Assembly: GCA_963575745.1 (NCBI GenBank)
Contig: CAUYUJ010018478.1
Coordinates: forward strand, 55,880-119,879
DNA length: 64,000 bases
Origin: Prorocentrum cordatum
Lineage: Eukaryota; Sar; Dinophyceae; Prorocentrales; Prorocentraceae
Direction of reading: 5' to 3'
Shown: in pieces, positions 42,971 through 51,226 of the stretch
How the letters are laid out: the number at the start of each line of letters is the position of its first letter
How positions within the stretch are numbered: position 1 is the first letter of the stretch
Position numbers and translations under genes: made by a program
The notes under the pieces: model-generated
What the model saw: the letters and a program-made list of their open reading frames with translations, nothing else
Databases searched by the model: none
What the model was told of the DNA's origin: nothing

Positions 42971-43126
42971 TCAAGTCGGGCATGTCCCTCTACAGGACGA
43001 GCATTCGAGAACAATAATAATGTCGGGTGACGATTTCTCGTGCTCTTTTGACTACGTTTGAGCATTTTCTGAATATGTTTGATTTCTCTTCTAAAACCCG
43101 CCTGTAGGAGGACATGCCCGACCTAA
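42971..43126. mobile_element. MITE family B, copy 2, perfect 8-bp TSD
   Basis: TCAAGTCGGGCATGTCCCTC ... GAGGACATGCCCGACCTAA, flanked by TCGTAGGT at 42963-42970 and 43127-43134. Confidence 0.88.
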
Positions 43127-43127
43127 T

Positions 43128-43235
43128 CGTAGGTCGACCCAAATCACGAGCGCCTCCTGTCCTGTGCTTCGCATCCTCGTGCCTTCGGCAGGGCCCTCCT
43201 GTGCCCTCCTGTGCCCTCTCCAGTCGAGCGCGACC
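43128..43235. repeat. dispersed repeat FF, copy 1
   Basis: GTAGGTCGACCCAAATCACG, then CTGTGCTTCGC and TGCCCTCTCCAGTCG; matches 55690-55830. Confidence 0.5.
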
Positions 43236-43323
43236 CTAGATTTCCTCGGGTCTCCCTGGACCTCACGGTCCCTCCCGTTCTAGTGGCCAGACGAAGGGTA
43301 GGATAGGGATCGGGGCTCCAGAA

Positions 43324-43488
43324 ACGGGGGTCAATGCAAACGGGGGTTAGTCGGAGCGCCGTATCTTGCAGGATCCTGCAGGGCCAGGGTCGCATTGACC
43401 CGGGCTTGGATGCAGGATCTTGCACGATCTTGCAGGATCCTGCAAGGCCCGACTGACCGGGGTGTGGATTGACCTGGGTCAGAAGATC
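43324..43488. mobile_element. MITE family G, copy 2
   Basis: ACGGGGGTCAATGCAAACGG ... TGGATTGACCTGGGTCAG; inner GCAGGATCTTGC repeats. Confidence 0.65.
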
Positions 43489-43489
43489 C

Positions 43490-43620
43490 CCGAAGGCAAA
43501 GGAGGCGTCACAGAACTTGCGCTCCATGTTTCGGCCCCGCCGCCGGCCCCATTCCTCGACGCATGGGCGCCTCCCGGCGCCAGGAGGCGCCAGGGACACC
43601 GGCTCCAGAGCCCGAGCCTC
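43490..43620. mobile_element. divergent MITE family N copy
   Basis: TTTCGGCCCCGCCGCCGGCC CCATTCCTCGACGCATGGGC, then GGCGCCAGGAGGCGCCAGG. Confidence 0.45.
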
Positions 43621-43723
43621 GACCCTGCCCCCCCCCCCTCGCCATCCTGCTCTCCCTCGCCCCCCCCCCCTCGACCCTCTCGGCCCGCTCCTCCGCCGCC
43701 CTCCGCCCCGGAGCGCCCGGCAG

Positions 43724-43800
43724 GGGCGGCGGCGGCCTACGTGGACCCGAATTCCAGCCTCCCGGGCTGGCAGCGGCTCGCCCTGGAGGCGCCCGCGCGG
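43724..43800 (+). CDS. candidate 5' exon, possibly of the TPR gene
   Basis: After a C-rich stretch and the acceptor CCCGGCAG, a GC3-rich frame reads AAYVDPNSSLPGWQRLALE, followed by APAR. No stop interrupts it and base composition resembles the other exons. The donor is not obvious: GC donors after GAG or within GCGCCCGC are possible. It lies 270 bp upstream of a better supported small exon on the same strand. No family is recognised. It could also belong to an unrelated gene or be chance, because GC-rich DNA rarely has stops. Confidence 0.33.
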
Positions 43801-43977
43801 GGGGGGGGGCGCGGCGTGGCGGGAGGGGCGGGCTCGAGGATATCGAGGATGTCGAGGCGCGAGGCGCGAGGCCCGGAGGCTCGAGGCTCGAGGCTCGAGG
43901 CCAGAGGCGCGAGGCTCGTCGCGTCAAGGTTCGAGGCTCGAGGATCGAAGAGGTGGTTTTGGAGGGTCCTGGACTCC

Positions 43978-44055
43978 CCCTCCTCCTCCTCCTCCTCCTC
44001 CTCCTCCTCCTCCTCCTCCTCCTCCTCCTCCTCCTCCTCCTCCTCCTCCTCTCCC
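43978..44055 (+). repeat. (CTC)n tract
   Basis: Pure CTC upstream of the candidate exon at 44074. Confidence 0.95.
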
Positions 44056-44073
44056 TCCTGGGCCGGCTCCCAG

Positions 44074-44134
44074 GGCCAGCGCTGGTCGGGAAGTCTCGGG
44101 CGAGACGTCGGGCCCGCCCGACTGGCCTCCCCGG
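44074..44134 (+). CDS. candidate 61-nt exon with GT-AG borders, probable TPR gene 5' part
   Basis: A long (CTC)n tract (43978-44055) is followed by GGCTCCCAG, then an open frame reading ASAGREVSGETSGPPDWPPR, then the donor GTGAGA. Exon length is 1 + 60 nt, so it ends in phase 0. The next candidate exon at 44292 starts in phase 0, which makes a 157-bp intron (44135-44291) that contains a (GAG)n tract. The product is proline- and acid-rich with no known domain. Borders are among the most canonical in the window, but the peptide is too short to prove. Confidence 0.42.
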
Positions 44135-44291
44135 GTGAGATGGGGAGGGGTGATTCATGAGGGAGGGGAAAAGGAATCGAGAAGGAGGAGGAGGAGGAGG
44201 AGGAGGAGGAGGAGTAGGAGGAGGAGGAGGAGGAGGAGAAGGAGGAGGAGGAGGAACTGTCGTCGACGAGGGCGACGCTCCCGCAGCGCAG

Positions 44292-44360
44292 GCGTACTGG
44301 AGCGGGGACTACTGGCTCGCCGCCAGCTATGCGGAGGGCCGCCGCCAGCTCCGCCGCCAT
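44292..44360 (+). CDS. candidate exon with TPR-like helix (GDY..A..Y)
   Basis: Starting after GCAGCGCAG the frame reads AYWSGDYWLAASYAEGRRQ, then LRRHPRLF. The pattern small-x-x-GDY-x-x-A-x-x-Y-x-E-G resembles the first helix pair of a TPR, as in Hop/STI1 TPR1 (typical form: aGdY..Ai..Yt.al). It is on the same strand as, and in the order expected for, the TPR exons at 51227 onward. The 3' border is unknown: several GC dinucleotides could act as donors, and a CTCCTCCTCTTCCTCC tract follows. Reading further runs into a reverse-transcriptase relic. Confidence 0.42.
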
Positions 44361-44439
44361 CCCCGCCTCTTCGCCTCCTCCTCCTCTTCCTCCCTCGCGC
44401 ATCGTACCCCAGGTCGTGGTGAATTTGCAGAACGTTTCA

Positions 44440-44800
44440 GCTTCGCTGCACACAGGTCATGGACTGCAGCATTTCGTGCGACAGGGCTGCCGTCGTCACC
44501 TCAAGCAGAGGGGTAAAGGACAAGTTGCGGTGATACCTTTGCCCTCCAGCAGGAGAGCCGACGGGCAGCGAGGTCAACTTTGATATTGACGACGCGTCGG
44601 GTAGACCCCGACGTGTCGCGAAGCGCACTAAGAAATTCAAGCTCAGAGATGAACGCTTTCATAAACCTACTAAGAAGCTGGTTCGGACCTCCTGGAGTTG
44701 GGGGCGCTTGAGCACGGGAGTTTGGGGTGTCTGGGGGCGTTGCCTGGGATCCTGTACGGGGCCGAGGTTCACGGTATCTTTCGGATGTAGCAGTCTTTCG
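44440..44800 (+). pseudogene. decayed non-LTR retrotransposon reverse transcriptase C-terminal region
   Basis: In one + frame the sequence reads CSISCDRAAVVTSSRGVKDK, an in-frame TGA, then NFDIDDASGRPRRVAKRTKK and, a few residues on, DERFHKPTKKL. After a frameshift comes LPGILYGAEVHG, then a stop, with SDVAVFRLSGL in the third frame. This order (a K/R-avv-SS segment, a G(I/V)D..G..RR segment, an R-rich helix, then P..lYGaEv.G) matches the thumb and post-thumb part of dinoflagellate-type LINE reverse transcriptases as I know them. At least two stops and one or two frameshifts make it inactive. It lies in the presumed intron between candidate exons at 44292 and 45170. Confidence 0.6.
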
Positions 44801-45169
44801 GCTTTCAGGTTTGCCCACGTCAGGAGGGAGGTTCGCGAAGTATTGCGTCCTGGGCCCTCGGGTAGGTCCCTCGCCCCCACCCTCGTCCTCAGCGACGGCT
44901 TCACGGGTCGGAGCCGTGGCCTCGAGGTCCTCCTCCTCCTCCTCCTCCTCCTCCTCCTCCTCCGCCTCCTCCCTCTCCTACCTCTCCTGCCTGTGGCAGT
45001 GTTGGTGGAAAGTGGGCCCATCGTGGATGGGGCAGCGCCGCCTTCGCCCGTGCTCTCCGCTCCCCCCCCCCGCCCCGCCCGAGCTGCCGTCGCGCCACAA
45101 GGCCGGGGGCGGCGCTCGCCCAGACTGGCACCCGCACGCCCGCGGGGCGGGGCGCGGCGCCCGCCCCCC

Positions 45170-45223
45170 GCGGCTTACGAGAGGTGCCTCGAGATCGTCG
45201 TGGAGGAGATGGGCGAGGAGCGG
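45170..45223 (+). CDS. candidate exon, amphipathic acidic helix
   Basis: The frame reads AAYERCLEIVVEEMGEER with GC-ending codons. If it ends at the GC donor after CGG it is in phase 0 and would join directly to the TPR exon at 51227 (KEGKESDEY...), giving a continuous helix of the kind found between TPR helices. The acceptor is weak (CTTACGAG or an AG further upstream). It follows a (CTC)n tract at 44930-44985. The same frame stays open for 60 more codons, so the border is a guess. Confidence 0.32.
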
Positions 45224-45456
45224 GCAGAGCAAGCAGACGCACGCTCGCAAGCCTCTGGAGGCGATCGTTTCCTCATTCGCTGTTTTGCCGATGGGCGTGG
45301 GCCCTCGCACCCGCCACCTCACCCGCCCCCATGGAGTAGGTCTTGGCTGTTTTTCGGCGCCTGTTTCGAGCAGGTGGGGTCTCCCCCATCGAACGCACTG
45401 TTGTTGTAAGCAGTCACACTAAGCAGAGGTCTGGAGCCATACACCTCCCTTCCGCC

Positions 45457-45648
45457 CAATGTCGAAACGCCGAATAAAAAAGTTCACCTGGAGCTCCGCG
45501 CAGATTTCGTGGTTCGGCGCTGCCTCCCTCTGTCGGCGCCTCCGGCGCCGCCTGTGGCGCGGGGACCGTGCGCCCGGAGGGGGCCCAGCGCCGAGCCAAG
45601 AAGCCCTCACGGAGCTCCAGAAGTGCGCAGTTGAAGTCGATGGTAAGT
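45457..45648. mobile_element. element family C, copy 5
   Basis: GGAGCTCCGCGCAGATTTCG TGG, CGGCGCCTCCGGCGCCGCC, CACGGAGCTCC. Confidence 0.65.
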
Positions 45649-45649
45649 A

Positions 45650-46060
45650 TGGCACGTTTCCCCAAGGCTTCTCATGCCTTGCTCCTCTTCCTCCTCCTCC
45701 TCCTCTTCCTCCTCCTTCTCCCTCCCCACCGCCCCCCCCCCCACACCGATGGTTACCCTTGCATCCTTGCCTCTTCGGTCCATCCTTCACCACTTTCGAT
45801 GCCAACCCCCGCTGGAGAGCCTCTGACGCGTGGGCGCCCGAGGGGCTTCTGCATCCTCACCGCGCATCCTCGCCATCAGTTTTGGCCGCCTGCCGACATG
45901 TGGCCTCTGGCGCCTCGACGGAGGGGAAGGAGTCCCCTTCTGAACGTGTCTTGGCTGAGGCATCCGCGATTCGCGGGGCCCCTGTCCTTTCCTGGGGGGG
46001 AGGGCGGCGCGAGAGCGCGAAGTTTCTCGCGCTTCGCGCTTGGCGGAGCCCGAGAGCGCG
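45650..46060. other. CTC/TCTT-rich tract then no clear feature
   Basis: 45676-45725 pyrimidine-rich; 45830-45890 resembles repeat GG. GCGAGAGCGCGAAG words recur near 46008 and 46051. Confidence 0.4.
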
Positions 46061-46136
46061 AAGTTAGTTTTGAGTCGGGCATGTCCCTCTACAGGAGGAG
46101 TATACAAAAGTAGGCAAAAAACAGCCAGGGGACGTT

Positions 46137-46204
<68 letters not shown>

Positions 46205-46239
46205 ATAGTTATAGTTGTTGTTGTTGTTGTTGTTGTTGT

Positions 46240-47398
46240 TGTTGAACATTATTACTTCTAAAGAAATATTATTGTTGAGACCCCTGGTGCGCGACCCCCC
46301 TCCAAAACCTAGGCCGCAGCCTCATTTCCTTCATTTTCTAGCGAAAGCTTCAGAAAAGTGGATTGTGTCCGGATCCGGTTGTTTTGTTGTAATCCGTTTT
46401 CCCTTGCAAAAAACACTATAAAATGAAAATTCTTGTTCTTACTTGATCAAATTGCAAGAATCCCTTGCAAAAAATAAGGTAAAGTGGACATTCGTGCGCG
46501 CAAGACGAAATCCTTCCAAAACCTTAGGTTTCGTAGCGATTTTAACATAAAAACATCAAAAACCCAATGGTTTTTTAAGAAAAAATTGTCAAAATGTCCT
46601 TCCGCGCGCGCTGTCCGAATCCCACAAAACCAATGGTTTTTCAACATTTATGTTACATGAGCTCGCGCGAGCTACTTTTTCTTGTTCTAACATAATCAAA
46701 TTTCAATAATCCCTTGCAAAAAATAAGGTAAAGTGGACATTCGCGCGCGCAAGACGAAATCCTTCCAGAACCTTAGGTTTCGTAACGATTTCAACATAAA
46801 AACATCAAAAACCCAATGGTTTTTCAAAAAAAATGTCAAAATTTCATCCTGTGCGCGCTGTCCGACTCCCACAAAACCAATGGTTTTTCAACATTTATGT
46901 TACATGAGCTCGCGCGAGCTACTTTGTCTTGTTCTAACATAATCAAATTTCAATAATCCCTTGCAAAAAAAATGTAAAGTGGACATTCGCGCGCGCAAGA
47001 CCATCAAAAAACACGACGATCTCAGGAACTTGCCCCAAAAATGTGACCAACTCCGCTCTCTCTGTCTCTCTCTCTGTCTGCTCTCTGTCTCTCTCTCTGT
47101 CTGTCTGTGTCATGTATTGTATGTCACAATTGCAGGATGCTGGGCACACGCGCGCCCCGAATAAGTGACCAAGTTCTGTGGGTGTGTACCCCACGCCAGT
47201 GTAGTAGCCACGGTCGTCCGCACGCCACGAAGTGAAGTGTCCCAACGTCATAGGGCGGGAAGCTGGGTTTGGGTGGTCGCGAAGAGTCGTTTGGATATTT
47301 GGTAGAGCTTGAACTGCCCCCCCACGAAGTGGGGGTATTGTCTCGCGTCGCATGAAAACCCTGGCACTGGTGAGAACACTGAGCGTTCGGGTAAAATG
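46240..47398 (+). mobile_element. (TTG)n-bounded unit beta, copy 1
   Basis: Starts TTGAACATTATTACTTCTAA AG after (TTG)n. The body has about 248-bp tandem units (CCCTTGCAAAAAATAAGGTA AAGTGGACATTCG, near 46461 and 46709). It ends GCCAGTGTAGTAGCCACGGT ... hairpin CCCCCCCACGAAGTGGGGG ... CTGGCACTGGTGAGAAC, then (TTG)n. Confidence 0.65.
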
Positions 47399-47446
47399 AT
47401 TGTTGTTGTTGTTGTTGTTGTTGTGTTGTTGTTGTTGTTGTTGTTG

Positions 47447-48353
47447 TTGAACATTATTTATTCTAAAGAATAATTATTGTTGGGCCCCCTGGTGCGCGCC
47501 CCCCCTGCGCGCCTAGGCCGCAGCTACATTTTCATCATTTTCGTGAGGAAGCCTCAGGTAAAACGATGTGATCAAGATCCGGTTGTTTTGTTGTAATCCG
47601 TTTTCCCTTGCAAAAAACACTATAAAATGACATTTCTTGTTCTAATATAATCAAATTTCAAGAATCCCTTGCAAAAAATAAGGTAAAGTGGACATTCGCG
47701 CGCGCAAGACGAAATCCTTCCAAAAGCTTAGTGTTCGGAGCGATTTTAACATAAAAACATCAAAAAACCAATGGTTTTTCAACAAAAAAACGTCAAAATC
47801 TCATCCCGCGCGCTCTTGCGGATTCGTAGGAAAACCAACACTTTTTAAACATTTCTGTCAAACGGGCTTTTGCGAGCAACTTTTTCGAACTTCTGCGACA
47901 ACGGTTGCGCACCTGCCAGGGCCATCATCCCTGTCAAATAATACCATGCGGGACACATTCGTTTTTTCTTCGCGCGCGCACGCCGAAATCTCCAAAAACC
48001 ATTGGGTTCTTAAGAATTTTAGCACCGCGCATGATAAAATCACACGAATCGCACCGTAGGTCCTCGAAAAACACCTGCACGACTTTTCAAAATTTCGTAT
48101 ACTAAGCTAGTTTCCACAAGATGTTACCACAAGAAGTCATTGTAACCATGCGCCAGTGTAGTAGCCAAGGTCGTCCGCAGGCCACGAAGTGAAGTGTCCG
48201 AACGTCATAGGGCGGGAAGCTGGGTGTGGGTGGTGGCGAAGAGTCGTTTGGAAATTTGGTAGAGCTTGAACCGGCCCCCCCACAAAGTGGGGGTATTGCC
48301 CGCCTCCTATGAAAACCCTGGCACTGGTGAGAACGGAGTGTCCCCAGTCTTAA
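47447..48353 (+). mobile_element. (TTG)n-bounded unit beta, copy 2
   Basis: TTGAACATTATTTATTCTAA AGAATAATTATTGTTG ... the same body unit once ... the same 200-bp tail with CCCCCCCACAAAGTGGGGG, then (TTG)n. Confidence 0.7.
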
Positions 48354-48356
48354 ATG

Positions 48357-48417
<61 letters not shown>

Positions 48418-48589
48418 TTGTTGTGTGTGTGTGTGTGTCTGTGTATGTCTGTGTGTTTCTGAGCATCTCTCTCTATTTATAGATGTGTGTATATATATAT
48501 ATATATATATAGATATACATCTATTAGATAAATAAATTCCGCCCCCCCCCGGCTCACACACCTCCCGAAACATCTCGGGAACGCTCCCA

Positions 48590-49510
48590 GTAGTTACCGC
48601 TCCCCCAGCCTCTCCGGGGAGCCTCCACTCAAGGAGGGCCCAAGACGCCGCCCAGGAGCCCCCAGAATTCGAAAGGATGGCCCAAGACGCTCCCAAGCAG
48701 CCCAAGTCAGCCTTCCGACGGCTCTCGAGGCTCCCAGGTGGCCTCCAAGAGACCCCAAGAGAGGTCCGAGAGGCGTCCCGGGACGGCCCGAAGAGGCCAA
48801 CATCGTAGATGTTCATTGCTTTTTTTGGCTGCTCGCGTTTGCGAGCTTCCAACGCTCCAAGAACGCCGAAGAGCTGCCCAAGACAACCCCAAGACCAACC
48901 AAGAGACCCTCAGGACGGCCCCAAGACGGGCCAAGAAGGCTCCAAGACTGCCGAAAAGGCGCCCAGGACAGCCCCAGACCACCCCAGAACAGGCCCAAGA
49001 TGGGCCCAAGAGTGGGAGCAGGAGGCTTCCAGAGACCTCCGAGAGGCCTTTGGGACCCCCCAGAGGCCCCCAACACACACCTGATCCCTGAGAGGCCCCC
49101 CAAAAAAACCGACGAGGCTCCAAAAACAGCCCAAGTCAGAGAGCTGCGAGAGCCGTCCCGAGGGAGCCCAAAGAGGGTAAACCCTCGAATATCGAGAATT
49201 AAAAGCAACAGATCCAAGACTTTTTTAAAGTGGACCCTAAAGGAAAAGATCAAAGATTTGTTTTTCAAAGAGGACTCCTACTCGGAGATCCCACACATCC
49301 CCTGACATCTGGCCGGTACCGCGCCTCCCAGCTTCTCGGGGGACCCCAAGACGCCCAAGGACAGCCCAAGACGACTCCAAGGGGCCCCCAGAACGTAAAG
49401 AACGGCCCAACACGCTCCCGCGCAGCCCGAGACACCCTTCCGACGGCTCTCCAGGCCTCCTGCCTCCAGACACCCCAGGGGGTCCGGAAGATCCCACACC
49501 CCTGAGGGGC
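48590..49510 (+). repeat. degenerate CCCAAGACGGC repeats
   Basis: Words such as GGCCCAAGACGCTCCCAAG throughout 48600-49180 and 49320-49500, with an AT-richer break at 49180-49310. Confidence 0.65.
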
Positions 49511-49684
49511 CCGGCTAACAAAACCCGCGAGGCAAACACAAAAACAGCGCCGAACAGCGCCGAGGAACTGGAAAACATGGAAGTCCCACAATTCCTTTTT
49601 TGTCTTCCAAGTCTGGCCCCCGGTCCACTCTTGCACAACAGACCACAATTCGAAAGAGCGCGTTCCGTGGTCGCTTGGAAGCGG

Positions 49685-50520
49685 GGGGGGGTGGAACCGC
49701 CCCCTCCCCACTCTCCCTGGATGGAGGGGGGGGTGTTTCGACCCCCCCCCCTCCCGTGACGGAGGGGGGGGGGAGTTCGACCCCCCCCCCTCTTTCCCAC
49801 TTTTCCTCTCTCCCTCTCCTCGGGCCGGCGCCTGCGTCGGCGGCGGCTGGCGGCGGCGGCGGCGGGTACGACGATTTCCTTTTCTGGGCCGGCGGGCGCC
49901 TGCGGCGGCGGGCGGCGGCGGCGGGGAGCGTCGACGACGACGGTGGTGGTGGTGGTGGTGGGTTGTAGTGGTGGTGGTTGTGGCGGTGGTGGTGGTTGTG
50001 GTGGTGGTGGTGGTGTGGTGGTTTGTTGTGGTGGTTGTGGTGGTGGGTGGTGGTGGTGGTGGTGGTGGTGGTGGTGGTTTGGTGGTGGTGTGGTGGTGGT
50101 GTGTGTTGGGGTTGTGGTGGTGGGTTGTGGTGGTTGGTGGTGGGTTGTGGTGGTGGTTGGGGGTGGTGGTGGTTGTGGTGGTGTGGTGGTGTGGTGGTGG
50201 TGGGCGGTGGTGGTGGTGGTGGTATGTGGTGGTGGTGGTCGTGGTGGGTTGTGCTGCTGGTAGTGGTGGTGGTTGTGGCGGAGCTGGTGGTGGTGGTGGT
50301 GGTGTGGTAGATTCTGGTGGTGGTGGTGGTAGTGGTGGTGGGTTTCTGTGGTGGTGGTGGTGGTGGTGATGGTGGGTTGTGGTGGTGGTGGTTGTGGTGG
50401 TTGTGGTGGCTGTGGTGGTGGTGGCTGTGGTGGTGGTTGTGTGGTGGGTTGTTGGTGGTGGTGGTGGGTTGAGGCGGTGGTGGTGGTGGTAGTCATGGTG
50501 GTGGTGGTAGTGGTGGTGAT
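49685..50520 (+). repeat. G/C-run blocks then (GGT)n array
   Basis: 49685-49800 has TTCGACC plus C-runs and GGAGG plus G-runs like 12350-12550; 49935-50520 is GGT/GTGGTT. Confidence 0.9.
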
Positions 50521-50755
50521 CGTCGCTGCGTCCCCGCCGTCGCCGGCGCCGCCGCCAGCGCTGCTGGCGGCCGCCAGCGCGGGCGCCGGCGCCGGCGCCA
50601 AGGGGGGGGTGTGAACCTCCTCCCCCATGGTCTGCTTCTGGTCATCGTCGCTGCGTCCCCAACGTCGGCGCTGCTGGCGGCCGCCAGCGCTGGCGCCAGC
50701 GCTGGCGCCGAGAGGGGGGGGGGTTGAAGCCTTCCCCCCTGGGAGGTGGGGCGGG
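50518..50755 (+). repeat. about 120-bp direct duplication
   Basis: ATCGTCGCTGCGTCCCC then GCTGCTGGCGGCCGCCAGCG, GGCGCC words and a G-run, twice (50519, 50645). Confidence 0.75.
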
Positions 50756-50759
50756 GTTG

Positions 50760-51145
50760 GGGGGGGGGGGTTCGGCAGGGGGGGGTTTGGGGGGGACGGG
50801 AGCCCCCCTGGTTTTGATCGACGGCGCCGAGTGTTGGGGAGGGGGCCTACCCTCCGGTTCGAAACGCGCCGCCGAATTTTCGCAAGGCCGGCGCCCGTGA
50901 AACGCGCTCTGTCCACAGTTCAGAGCCCCTTCCCGTCAAAAAAAAAGGAAACTTTTGAGGGCCCCAAATCGTTCGTCTGCGTCTCCGCATTTCCCCGTCT
51001 ATGCGATTCCGAGGCTTGCGCAGGGGTTCCAAAGGAGTCCCTGGACACAAGAAGCAACCAACATGATATTACATGAGTTAGCCTATCATGCCTAGCTTGA
51101 ACTTGAGCGCGCGCGAAGCGCGCGCGATGGGTCTAGTGTATATAT
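50760..51145. other. no gene seen
   Basis: G-run-rich left part; GAACTTGAGCGCGCGCGAAG hairpin near 51095, similar to 4597. Confidence 0.35.
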
Positions 51146-51226
51146 GTAGACATTCGCTCAAAATCCGCCTGTAGGAGGACATGCCCGACCTGAAGTTAGT
51201 TGTTCAAGTCTCTTGCTCATCTCAAG

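Larger units (their letters stand above)
46070..51193. mobile_element. MITE family B, copy 3, split by about 5 kb of other repeats
   Basis: Left half TTGAGTCGGGCATGTCCCTC TACAGGAGGAG (46070-46135) and right half TCCGCCTGTAGGAGGACATG CCCGACCTGA (to 51193). Perfect 8-bp target duplication AGTTAGTT at 46062-46069 and 51194-51201. The inside holds (TTG)n-bounded beta units, degenerate CCAAGAC repeats and a (GGT)n array. No transposase seen. Confidence 0.78.

Noticed and set aside
49237-50916. 559-codon - strand ORF with His/Thr/Pro repeats
   Set aside because: Driven by the (GGT)n array and degenerate repeats; no domain.
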